A DNA stretch of 64,000 nt from Larkinella insperata (lineage in GTDB: Bacteria; Bacteroidota; Bacteroidia; Cytophagales; Spirosomataceae), in NCBI RefSeq assembly GCF_026248825.1, contig NZ_CP110973.1, positions 558,001 through 622,000 on the forward strand. Reading direction: 5' to 3'. The translations under genes and the position numbers were made by a program. Of this stretch, positions 23,890-31,713 are shown in pieces; within the stretch, counting starts at the first letter, position 1; the number at the start of each line of letters is the position of its first letter. The notes under the pieces were generated by a model, which saw only the letters and a list, made by a program, of their open reading frames with translations, did no database searches and had not been told where the DNA came from.

Positions 23890-24522
23890 ATGGCAAAATC
23901 GCCCAAATATTACGTTGTCTGGAAAGGACGCCAGAAAGGAGTTTACGATACGTGGGAAGCCTGCCAGGAGCAGATTCAGAACTTTCCGGGTGCTCTCTAC
24001 AAATCGTTTGAAAGCCGCACGGTGGCCGAAAAAGCGCTGGGCGAAAAGCCGCATATTCACTTACAGGGCAAAGGCCCCGGGGCTGCGGGGTCGGAAAAAA
24101 AATTATTCATTGGCTCGCCCGTCCGCGACAGCATTGCCGTTGATGCGGCCTGGAATACGGCCACCGGCGACATGGAATACCAGGGCGTTCACACCACGAC
24201 CAAACAGCTTTTATTCTGCCAGGGGCCTTTCGCCGACGGAACCAACAACATCGGCGAATTTCTGGCCATTGTTCACGCTCTGGCCTGGCTCAAACAGCGC
24301 AACAGCGATCTGCCCATTTATTCGGATTCCCGCACCGCCATCAGCTGGGTGTCAAAAAAGAAAGCCAACACCAAGCTGGAAGAGACGCCCCGCAACGCCC
24401 AGTTGTTCCAAATGATCGACCGGGCCGAAACCTGGCTGCAAACCAATACGTATTTCAACAAAATCCTGAAATGGGAAACCGAACACTGGGGCGAAAACCC
24501 GGCAGACTTCGGACGTAAGTAA
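23890..24522 (+). CDS. Viroplasmin-domain ribonuclease H
   Basis: A 210-residue protein of two parts: an N-terminal caulimovirus-viroplasmin/RNase H1 hybrid-binding domain (KYYVVWKGRQKGVYDTWEAC, with GALYKSFESR, residues 6-50) and a C-terminal RNase H fold. Catalytic acids are likely the Asp in IAVDAAWN, the Glu in NNIGEFLAIVHAL, the Asp in IYSDSRTAISW and the Asp in ENPADFGRK at the very end. It would remove RNA from RNA/DNA hybrids in the cytoplasm. The eukaryote-like N-terminal domain is common in Bacteroidota RNases H. The ATG follows a good promoter box by 23 nt. Confidence 0.88.
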   Translation: MAKSPKYYVVWKGRQKGVYDTWEACQEQIQNFPGALYKSFESRTVAEKALGEKPHIHLQGKGPGAAGSEKKLFIGSPVRDSIAVDAAWNTATGDMEYQGVHTTTKQLLFCQGPFADGTNNIGEFLAIVHALAWLKQRNSDLPIYSDSRTAISWVSKKKANTKLEETPRNAQLFQMIDRAETWLQTNTYFNKILKWETEHWGENPADFGRK

Positions 24523-24583
24523 GAGTTACCAGTTGAAGAATTAAATTGTTAACTAACTCCCCAGTCATTATTCTCAACACATT

Positions 24584-25282
24584 GTGTTTCGTTTCAAGCA
24601 ATTTACGATTCAGCAGGACCGGACAGCTATGAAAGTGTGCACGGACTCGTGCATTCTGGGGGCCTACGCCGATGTTAGCGCGGGCAACCGGCTGCTGGAC
24701 GTTGGAACCGGAACGGGTTTGCTGGCGCTTATGGTCGCCCAACGCAATCCGCTGGCTCAAATTGATGCCGTGGAAGTGGATGATGCGGCTTTTGAACAAG
24801 CGACCGAGAATGTTCAGGCCAGTCCGTTTGCGGAACGGGTGCGGGTGATGCACACGCGGGTTCAATCCCTTTCGGCACAACAATACGACCGGATTATTTC
24901 CAACCCGCCTTTCTACACCAATCACCTGCGCTCACCCGACTCGGCCGTTAGCCGGGCGCTCCACAACGACGAACTGCCCTTTGACGAGCTGATTGCCAGT
25001 GTGGTGCGGTTATTAAAACCGGATGGACAGTTCTGGGTTTTGCTGCCCCCGTTTGAAATGGAAAGGTTGATGCTGCTGGCTCAGGGCGCGGGGCTGCACC
25101 CGTTCCGGCACCTGGCGATCCGGCATCACGACCGCAAACCGGTATTCCGGACCGTTACAGGCTTCTCTCTGACCCGTTCCTCGGCCCCTGAAACGGATGA
25201 ACTTTCCATTTTCGAGCTTGACGGACGGGCGTACACGCAGTCATTCCATCAGTTATTGCAACCTTTTTATCTGAATTTCTAA
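24584..25282 (+). CDS. tRNA1(Val) (adenine-37-N6)-methyltransferase family (TrmN/YfiC-like)
   Basis: A 232-residue SAM-dependent methyltransferase that starts with GTG; the N-terminus FRFKQFTIQQD is the expected start of the YfiC family. SAM-binding motif I is LLDVGTGTGLLALMVAQR (about 37-54) and the N6-adenine catalytic motif is NPPFY (about 106-110). In E. coli the enzyme methylates A37 of tRNA-Val. Length fits the family (about 235-245). It lies 61 nt downstream of the RNase H gene on the same strand. Confidence 0.88.
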   Translation: MFRFKQFTIQQDRTAMKVCTDSCILGAYADVSAGNRLLDVGTGTGLLALMVAQRNPLAQIDAVEVDDAAFEQATENVQASPFAERVRVMHTRVQSLSAQQYDRIISNPPFYTNHLRSPDSAVSRALHNDELPFDELIASVVRLLKPDGQFWVLLPPFEMERLMLLAQGAGLHPFRHLAIRHHDRKPVFRTVTGFSLTRSSAPETDELSIFELDGRAYTQSFHQLLQPFYLNF

Positions 25283-25350
25283 AAACCTTACGACCTTTGC
25301 GTTACCCTTTGTGCGCCCAACGGTTTATACGCCACAAAGTCTGTCTCTAG

Positions 25351-25356
25351 AGGAGG
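25351..25356 (+). promoter_or_regulatory. Strong Shine-Dalgarno site fixing the GT2 start
   Basis: AGGAGG lies 8 nt upstream of the ATG at 25365. Such a perfect site is uncommon in this phylum, where most genes in this window have none, and it decides the start at 25365 over the upstream in-frame start at 25311. Confidence 0.7.
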
Positions 25357-25364
25357 CTATTTAC

Positions 25365-26333
25365 ATGACTGATAAACTTCAACTTTCCGTCGTCATTCCG
25401 CTTTACAACGAAGACGAGTCATTACCCGAATTGCACGACTGGATTGTGCGCGTGGTGACGGAACAGCGTTATACGTACGAAATTCTGTTTATTGATGACG
25501 GCAGCACCGATCGGTCCTGGGAGGTGATCACCCGGCTTTCCGAGCGCAACCCACACGTTCGGGGGGTGCGGTTTACGCGGAATTACGGCAAAACGGCGGC
25601 TTTGCAAACCGGCTTTCAGGCTGCCCGGGGGCAGGTTGTCATTACACTGGACGCCGATTTGCAGGATAATCCCGACGAAATTCCGGCACTGTACCGCATG
25701 ATTACCGCTGATGGTTACGACCTGGTTTCGGGCTGGAAGCAGAAGCGTTATGACCCGCTGTCGAAAACCATCCCGACCAAGTTTTTCAATGCCGTATCGC
25801 GCTGGGTGTCGGGGGTTCAGCTGCACGATTTCAATTCGGGCATCAAAGCCTACCGCCTGCCGGTGGTTAAATCCATGAATCTGTACGGCGAGATGCACCG
25901 GAATCTGCCGATTGTGGCCAAGTGGAACGGTTTTACAAAAATTGGTGAGAAAGTCGTGAAGCACCAGGCCCGCAAATACGGCAGCACCAAATTTGGGCTC
26001 GACCGGTTTATCAACGGCTTTCTGGATTTGCTTGTGATTGCCTTCGTTCAGAAGTTCAGTCGGCGGCCGATGCATTTTTTCGGCACCTTCGGAACGCTTT
26101 CGTTTTTTATCGGATCGCTGATTACCGTCTACCTCATTGGTGAGAAGCTGTACAACATCGCCAACCAGCAACGGTACCGCAATGTGACCGATAACCCGCT
26201 GTTTTTTCTGGCTTTAGTCGCCATTATTCTGGGCGTTCAGCTATTTTTGGCCGGATTTTTGGGCGAGATGCTCGTCAGACAATCCACTCATAAAACCGGA
26301 GATTACCTGATTGCCGAAAGGGCTGGATTTTGA
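25365..26333 (+). CDS. GT2 family glycosyltransferase, polyprenyl-phosphate sugar transferase type
   Basis: A 322-residue protein. The GT-A domain is clear: SVVIPLYNEDESLPEL, LFIDDGSTDRSW, and VITLDADLQDNPDE (the D-x-D-type metal site, about residues 90-103), then NSGIKAYRL. Two C-terminal membrane segments (about 230-255 and 275-300) resemble dolichol-phosphate mannose synthase and GtrB/ArnC-type enzymes that load sugars onto polyprenyl phosphate at the inner membrane. It may supply donors to membrane GT-C enzymes such as the pair at 40.4-43 kb, which is inference. A strong AGGAGG precedes the ATG. Confidence 0.9.
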   Translation: MTDKLQLSVVIPLYNEDESLPELHDWIVRVVTEQRYTYEILFIDDGSTDRSWEVITRLSERNPHVRGVRFTRNYGKTAALQTGFQAARGQVVITLDADLQDNPDEIPALYRMITADGYDLVSGWKQKRYDPLSKTIPTKFFNAVSRWVSGVQLHDFNSGIKAYRLPVVKSMNLYGEMHRNLPIVAKWNGFTKIGEKVVKHQARKYGSTKFGLDRFINGFLDLLVIAFVQKFSRRPMHFFGTFGTLSFFIGSLITVYLIGEKLYNIANQQRYRNVTDNPLFFLALVAIILGVQLFLAGFLGEMLVRQSTHKTGDYLIAERAGF

Positions 26334-26416
26334 AACTCAACAGATTATAGCGTTTAGCAACCACCTCGAAATCTTATCGTTAAAACCATCAACCCATTTT
26401 TAACCCTTTATTCTAG

Positions 26417-26446
26417 ACAATTATTAACCATACAATTATTAACCAT
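26417..26446 (+). repeat. Two-copy 15 bp tandem repeat upstream of ppa
   Basis: ACAATTATTAACCAT occurs twice head to tail (26417-26431 and 26432-26446), followed by a degenerate third partial copy, TTAACCATACAA (26449-26460). The array ends 27 nt before the ppa ATG, inside its leader region. It is AT-rich compared with the flanks; a regulatory or slippage origin is possible. Confidence 0.65.
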
Positions 26447-26487
26447 TGTTAACCATACAACCGCCTAGCGATTTACCCGAATTAAGT

Positions 26488-27117
26488 ATGAACAACCAGT
26501 TTAAAGCCCATCCCTGGCACGGAATTCCCATTGGTGAGCAAGCGCCGAAGCAAGTAACCGCTTTCATTGAAATTGTACCGACTGATACCGTTAAATACGA
26601 GGTTGACAAGGATACGGGCTACCTGAAAATTGACCGGCCCCAGAAATACTCCAACATTGTTCCGGCACTCTACGGTTTTATTCCGATGACGTACTGCGAC
26701 GAGCAGGTGGCTTCATTGGCCCGCGAACGGTCTGGCCGTGAAATCGAAAAAGGCGATGGTGACCCCATCGACATCTGCGTACTGAGCGAACACGCCATTA
26801 CGCACGGAAACATCATTCTGCAGGCCATCCCCATCGGTGGGTTCCGGCTGCTCGACAAAGGCGAAGCCGACGACAAGATCATTGCCATTCTGAAAGGCGA
26901 CGGGATGTACCAGGCCTACGACGATTTGAGCCAGCTCCCGGAAAGCGTGGTGCAACGTTTGAAGCACTACTTCCTGACCTACAAGAACTTGCCCGGCGAG
27001 CCCATGACCTGCGAGATCGTTAACGTTTACGGCAAGGAAGAAGCCCACGATGTCATCCGGCGGTCGGTTGAAGACTACTGGCTGCTGATGCGGAATCTGG
27101 CCAAGCAGAGCAAATAA
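26488..27117 (+). CDS. ppa: Inorganic diphosphatase (class I)
   Basis: A 209-residue protein from the ATG at 26488; the upstream in-frame start at 26446 lies in the repeat and gives a non-conserved extension. The signature GDGDPIDICVLSE holds the metal-binding aspartates of class I pyrophosphatases, with further acidic ligands in KGDGMYQAYDD-like context. Additional conserved segments include EIVPTDTVKYEVDKDTG and YGFIPMTYCDE. It hydrolyses PPi in the cytoplasm, driving biosynthetic reactions. A strong terminator follows 115 nt after the stop. Confidence 0.95.
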   Translation: MNNQFKAHPWHGIPIGEQAPKQVTAFIEIVPTDTVKYEVDKDTGYLKIDRPQKYSNIVPALYGFIPMTYCDEQVASLARERSGREIEKGDGDPIDICVLSEHAITHGNIILQAIPIGGFRLLDKGEADDKIIAILKGDGMYQAYDDLSQLPESVVQRLKHYFLTYKNLPGEPMTCEIVNVYGKEEAHDVIRRSVEDYWLLMRNLAKQSK

Positions 27118-27228
27118 GGAGAAACCGCCGAACCAGAAGAAAGGTAGCAAAGGGTGGTCCGGATGGGTACCATTCCTCCCTTCCGCCCCTGGTTCCATTC
27201 CTCCTTAAATACTCACACTCAACACAAA

Positions 27229-27294
27229 TTTGGGAGACGGGGAGCCGTCTCCTTTTTATTTTTGTTATGGTAGTAACGTGAATACGTATCTTTC
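27229..27294 (+). promoter_or_regulatory. Candidate sppA promoter region
   Basis: TATTTTTG (27257-27264) fits TAnnTTTG with TTTG at 27229-27232 (24 nt spacing), overlapping the T-run of the preceding terminator. Alternatively TTTG at 27261-27264 and TATCTTTC at 27287-27294 (22 nt spacing) form a near-consensus pair. Either would drive sppA, whose ATG is at 27381. Confidence 0.3.
27233..27257 (+). terminator. ppa terminator
   Basis: GGAGACGG and CCGTCTCC (27233-27252) form a perfect 8 bp stem with a GGAG loop, followed by five T. It lies between ppa and sppA on the same strand, so the two genes are separately transcribed in the main. Confidence 0.85.
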
Positions 27295-27380
27295 TTGTAG
27301 ATTAAGACAGGCGATGGAAGAAGTTTGAAAATTGCCTCCTGTCTCTGATCTGTTGTCTCATTTATCCGTTGACCTAAAAC

Positions 27381-29144
27381 ATGCGTCAGTTTTTTAAATA
27401 CGTCCTTGCAACTATAGTCGGTTTAATGCTCTTTTCTTTCGTGGCTTTTCTGATGCTGCTGGCAGTCGGCTCCGTTTTTTCGGCCGCATCGGGTGATGAG
27501 ATTGCGGTGAAGGAAAACTCCGTTCTTAAAATTAACCTCAACAGCCCCATCCGGGAGATCGGTGTCGACAATCCGTTTGGCGGTTTCGGTGCCTTCAATT
27601 CAACGGGCAACGTGATTGGTCTGCTCGATTTGAAACAGGCACTGGCCAACGCCAAACTCGATCCGAGCATCAAGGGCGTCTACCTTCAGACCGAATACCC
27701 CCAGACCGGCTGGGCTTCGCTTGAAGAGATCCGGAATGCGCTGATTGATTTCAAAAAATCGAAGAAGTTCGTGGTGGCCTACGGGGAAGTAATGACCGAA
27801 AAAGGGTATTACATCGCGTCAGTGGCCGACAACATCTACCTGAACCCCGCCGGAGCGCTGGAATGGAATGGTCTGGACGCGGAATACACGTTCTTCAAGG
27901 GAACCTTCGACAAGCTGGGCATTAAGCCGGTCATTTTCCGGGTTGGTGAATTCAAAAGCGCCGTGGAGCCTTTTATTCGCGACAACATGAGCGAAGCCAA
28001 CAAAACCCAAACCACCTCCTTCCTGAATTCGCTCAACAACCATTTCCTGGCCAATGTGGCCCAGAGCCGCGGTTTGCCGGTTGCCCAACTAAAGAAACTG
28101 GCCGACGACCTATCGATCCAAACGGCCGGTGATGCCCTGCGGGCCAAGCTGGTAACGAAGGTGGCTTACTACGACGAGGTGGAAACCGACATTCGGAAAT
28201 CCCTGAAAATTGACGAGAAGAAAAAAATCGACTTCATCACGCTCGGCAAATACGAAAACGCCAAGAAGTACGTCGAAGAAGGAAACATCAAAAACCGGGT
28301 GGCCGTTATTGTGGCCGATGGCGAAATTGTATCCGGCAAAGATGATGACAACATCGCGTCCGACCGCGTGGCCGAACAAATCCGGAAGGCTCGCCTGGAC
28401 GACAAAGTGAAAGCGATCGTTATCCGGGTCAACTCGCCGGGGGGCAGCGCGCTGGCGTCGGATGTGATGTGGCGCGAAGTGGTCCTGGCCAATAAGGTCA
28501 AGCCCGTGGTTGCCTCCATGTCGGATTACGCGGCCTCGGGTGGGTATTATCTGGCAATGGGCGCCCGCAAGATCGTGGCAGAACCCAACACCATCACCGG
28601 CTCGATCGGTATTTTCGGCATGGTGTTCAACACCGAAGGTTTCTTTAAAGACAAGCTCGGCGTGACCTACGACCGTGTCGTAACCAACACCCACTCCGAT
28701 TTCCCGTCGTTCACCCGTGAAATGAGCGATTTTGAGAAAAACGTACTGCAACAGAGCGTGAACCGGGGCTACGAAATCTTTACGAGCAAAGCCGCTCAGG
28801 GACGCAAAATTCCGATTGATAGCCTGAAGGCGCTGGCGTCGGGTCGGGTCTGGTCGGGTGTGCAGGCCAAAGCCAATGGTCTGGTGGATGAATTGGGCGG
28901 ACTCGACAAAGCCGTTCAACTGGCCGCCAAAGCCGCCAACCTGAAAGAAGGTGATTACCGGATACGGTATACGCCCGAGAAGAAAAACGCCTTTGAAGAA
29001 TTGATCAAATCCTTCACCGGCGACGAAGAAGAACAACTCCAGGCCAAGCTGGGCGATCTGGCTCCCTACGTTACCTACCTGAAAATGCTGAAACGCATGG
29101 AAGGCACCCAGGCCCGTCTGCCCTTCGGACTGGATATAAAATAA
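27381..29144 (+). CDS. sppA: Signal peptide peptidase SppA, 67-kDa type
   Basis: A 587-residue serine-lysine protease of family S49 with two tandem S49 domains. The N-terminus anchors it in the membrane (VLATIVGLMLFSFVAFLMLL). The general-base lysine is expected at K192 in VGEFKSAVEPFIRDNMS and the nucleophile at S386 in SDYAASGGYYLAMGA. IVIRVNSPGGSALASD is the oxyanion-loop region. Such long forms degrade cleaved signal peptides in the membrane. Length matches the E. coli long form (618). It stands alone between a terminator and the AraC regulator gene. Confidence 0.94.
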   Translation: MRQFFKYVLATIVGLMLFSFVAFLMLLAVGSVFSAASGDEIAVKENSVLKINLNSPIREIGVDNPFGGFGAFNSTGNVIGLLDLKQALANAKLDPSIKGVYLQTEYPQTGWASLEEIRNALIDFKKSKKFVVAYGEVMTEKGYYIASVADNIYLNPAGALEWNGLDAEYTFFKGTFDKLGIKPVIFRVGEFKSAVEPFIRDNMSEANKTQTTSFLNSLNNHFLANVAQSRGLPVAQLKKLADDLSIQTAGDALRAKLVTKVAYYDEVETDIRKSLKIDEKKKIDFITLGKYENAKKYVEEGNIKNRVAVIVADGEIVSGKDDDNIASDRVAEQIRKARLDDKVKAIVIRVNSPGGSALASDVMWREVVLANKVKPVVASMSDYAASGGYYLAMGARKIVAEPNTITGSIGIFGMVFNTEGFFKDKLGVTYDRVVTNTHSDFPSFTREMSDFEKNVLQQSVNRGYEIFTSKAAQGRKIPIDSLKALASGRVWSGVQAKANGLVDELGGLDKAVQLAAKAANLKEGDYRIRYTPEKKNAFEELIKSFTGDEEEQLQAKLGDLAPYVTYLKMLKRMEGTQARLPFGLDIK

Positions 29145-29241
29145 CGAACAGCGTAAAAACCGTCAATCAAACGAGACCTGCAGGGCGTAAAAAACCTTGC
29201 TGGTCTTTTTTTGTATCTTGCAGACAGATTGCTGGCGTTTT

Positions 29242-30438
29242 ATGAAGATTCTCCCGGTTCAGATTGATGTTTACGCGCTCATTATCCTGCTGGGTGTGGT
29301 ACAGGGGTTGTTCCTGGGAATTTTCTTTCTGACGGGCAAGCGCGGCCAGAGCATAGCAAACCGCTGCCACGGCTGGCTGACGCTGGCGTTGGCGGCCCTC
29401 AGCGGTGAAATCTTCCTGAACTACACCAACTACACCTTCCAGGCGCTATGGACGGTGGACTTCTCCGAACCGCTCAACTTCGTTATCGGTCCGCTGTTTT
29501 ATTTTTACACGTTCAGCCGGATCTGGAAACGTCTGCCGCGCCGGTGGGGCTGGCACCTACTACCGTTCGCGATCTGGCTCGTCAACTCCGTGACCTGGTT
29601 TTACCAACCGCTCGAGTACAAATACAACTCCTACCTTCACTCGCAGCATCCGGAAATGCCGTACATCGATGCGGACGAATACCTGGAGGAAGATTTTACC
29701 GAGTTACGGCGGTACATCAACGAAATGACCCTGGTCAGTTGCCTCATCTACGCGGCCATCTCCCTGCTGACCATTCGGAAGGCGACCCAACGGAAGCCCG
29801 ACCTTCGGTCGTCCGACCAGTTACAGTCGCTACGGTTTCTGAGCTGGATGTTTGCGCTGGTTCCGCTGCTAATCGTGATCGTAAAACCGCAGTTTCAGCG
29901 GGATGTGGGCGATTACCTGCTGGCTACCTACATCGCGACAACTATTTACGCAACGAGTTTTCTGGTTATGCGGGGTTCTGTTTTTTTTCGGGAAGACCTT
30001 CTTCCCGAAGCTCCGGCGCCGGAACCCGAGCTTCCGGCCGATTCCCGAAAAAAGTACGAGCGTTCGTCGTTGTCCGAAGAAGTTGAAGAAAGCCTGCTGA
30101 ACCGATTGAACCGGCTTTTTGAAGCAGAAAAACCGTACCTTGAAAGTGACCTCTCGCTGCCCAAACTGGCCCAGCGGCTTAACACCTCGCCCCACCACCT
30201 GTCGCAATTGCTGAACGACCGGCTGGAACAGAACTTCTTTGATCTGCTGGCGACCTACCGCGTACGGGAAGCGCAGCAACTTCTGTGTGACCCGGCCACC
30301 GTCAACCTGAAAATTGACGAAATTGCCGAGCGCGTCGGCTACAATTCCACTTCGGCGTTTCACACGGCTTTCAAGCGCCTGACGGGCCAGACTCCAGCGC
30401 AATTCCGGGCCACGGCGACTTCGTCCCGTTCGGCGTGA
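29242..30438 (+). CDS. Membrane-bound AraC-family transcriptional regulator
   Basis: From the ATG at 29242 the product is 398 residues; an in-frame start at 29197 precedes it without a reason to prefer it. The N-terminal 240 residues form about seven hydrophobic segments (LIILLGVVQGLFLGIFFLTG, then FVIGPLFYFYTFSR and others), an arrangement common in Bacteroidota. A Pro/Glu-rich linker (PEAPAPEPELPAD) leads to an AraC-type helix-turn-helix domain (PYLESDLSLPKLAQRL, then IDEIAERVGYNSTSAFHTAF). The protein probably senses an extracytoplasmic or membrane signal and binds DNA from the membrane. It precedes an acyltransferase and a PQQ dehydrogenase on the same strand, which could be targets. Confidence 0.86.
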   Translation: MKILPVQIDVYALIILLGVVQGLFLGIFFLTGKRGQSIANRCHGWLTLALAALSGEIFLNYTNYTFQALWTVDFSEPLNFVIGPLFYFYTFSRIWKRLPRRWGWHLLPFAIWLVNSVTWFYQPLEYKYNSYLHSQHPEMPYIDADEYLEEDFTELRRYINEMTLVSCLIYAAISLLTIRKATQRKPDLRSSDQLQSLRFLSWMFALVPLLIVIVKPQFQRDVGDYLLATYIATTIYATSFLVMRGSVFFREDLLPEAPAPEPELPADSRKKYERSSLSEEVEESLLNRLNRLFEAEKPYLESDLSLPKLAQRLNTSPHHLSQLLNDRLEQNFFDLLATYRVREAQQLLCDPATVNLKIDEIAERVGYNSTSAFHTAFKRLTGQTPAQFRATATSSRSA

Positions 30439-30513
30439 ACTTCGTGATGATCGGGAAATGGCTTTTTTAGCGCAACGGACGGCCATCTTTATTCCGTTCA
30501 CAACGAAAACGCC

Positions 30514-31704
30514 ATGCAACCCATCAGCGCCCCCATCGCCCCTTCTTCACAAAAAACTTCGGCAAACCGTCGCTACGACCTCGACTGGCTGCGCGTGTTT
30601 GCCATCCTTATTCTGCTTTTTTACCATACCGGCATGATCTACGTGAGCTGGGGTTTCCACATCCAGAGTTCGGCAACCAGCCCGTTGTTTGAGGATGTCA
30701 TGCGCTGGCTGCACCGCTGGCGAATGCCGCTGCTTTTCTTTATCTCGGGTGCCGGAACGTACTACGCCCTCCGCCGACGCACCACGGGCGAATACGCGGG
30801 CGAACGGTTCAAACGGCTTTTCATCCCGTTGTTGTTTGGGATGTTTGTTATTGTGCCGCCCCAGATTTACTACGAGTGGCTGTTCCGCGGACGGTTTTCC
30901 GGGAGCTACGCCGACTTTTACCCCTACGTGTTTGGCTTCGAACCGTATCAGGATGGTGGCAAGGGGGGCGCGTTTAGTTGGCATCATCTGTGGTTTGTGC
31001 TGTACCTTTTTCTCTACTCGCTGCTGAGCATCCCCGTTTTCCGCTACCTGAAATCGCCCGGGGGCCAGCGCCTGACCGACCGGCTTGAAAGGCTCGTTGC
31101 GAAACCGGGCGGGGCCATGACTTTCGTTGGCCTGATCATTCTCAGCCAGTTCCTGCTAAGGCCGTTCTTTCCGGACGACACCCACGCGCTGGTAAACGAC
31201 TGGGCTTATTTCGTCTTCAACCTGCTCCTGTTCTGGTTCGGCTACGTGCTGGTCAGTCGGCCCCAATTTGCCCAGCTTTTATCGAATCAACGGCGCATTT
31301 TTCTGTTCGGAACGCTGCTCTGCACCATTTACCTGTATGCGTCCCGGGCTTACCTGAGTCGGCATCCGGAACTGGAAGATCAGGTCCGGTGGGAAATTTT
31401 GTACCACCTCAACGTCAACTGCCTGACCTGGTTTTCGGTCCTGACTTCGGTGGCGTACGGGTATCGGTATCTGAATGTCAACCGCCCCATCCTCTCCCAC
31501 CTGACCGAGGCCGCCTACCCGTTTTACATTCTGCACCAGACCGTTATTATCGTCCTCGGTTACTACGTCCTGCAATCCGGGCAGTTCGGCATTTACGACG
31601 GTTTCGGGCTGATCAGCCTTTCAACGCTGACCCTTTGCGTCCTGATTTACTGGTTCCTGATTCGTCCGTTCAAACTAACCCGGCTTCTGTTCGGCCTGAA
31701 ATAA
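30514..31704 (+). CDS. Membrane acyltransferase (acyltransferase 3 family)
   Basis: A 396-residue protein with about ten membrane segments. The N-terminal signature RRYDLDWLRVFAILILLFYH, of the family R-x-x-x-L-D-x-L-R type, places the catalytic His in LLFYHTGM (about residue 37). Members, such as OPgC- or OafB-type enzymes, transfer acyl groups to glycans on the outer face of the inner membrane. The loop YALRRRTTGEYAGERFKRLF is typical. It follows the AraC regulator by 75 nt and precedes the PQQ dehydrogenase by 9 nt, so it is probably co-transcribed with the latter. Confidence 0.86.
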   Translation: MQPISAPIAPSSQKTSANRRYDLDWLRVFAILILLFYHTGMIYVSWGFHIQSSATSPLFEDVMRWLHRWRMPLLFFISGAGTYYALRRRTTGEYAGERFKRLFIPLLFGMFVIVPPQIYYEWLFRGRFSGSYADFYPYVFGFEPYQDGGKGGAFSWHHLWFVLYLFLYSLLSIPVFRYLKSPGGQRLTDRLERLVAKPGGAMTFVGLIILSQFLLRPFFPDDTHALVNDWAYFVFNLLLFWFGYVLVSRPQFAQLLSNQRRIFLFGTLLCTIYLYASRAYLSRHPELEDQVRWEILYHLNVNCLTWFSVLTSVAYGYRYLNVNRPILSHLTEAAYPFYILHQTVIIVLGYYVLQSGQFGIYDGFGLISLSTLTLCVLIYWFLIRPFKLTRLLFGLK

Positions 31705-31713
31705 TCCTAACTT

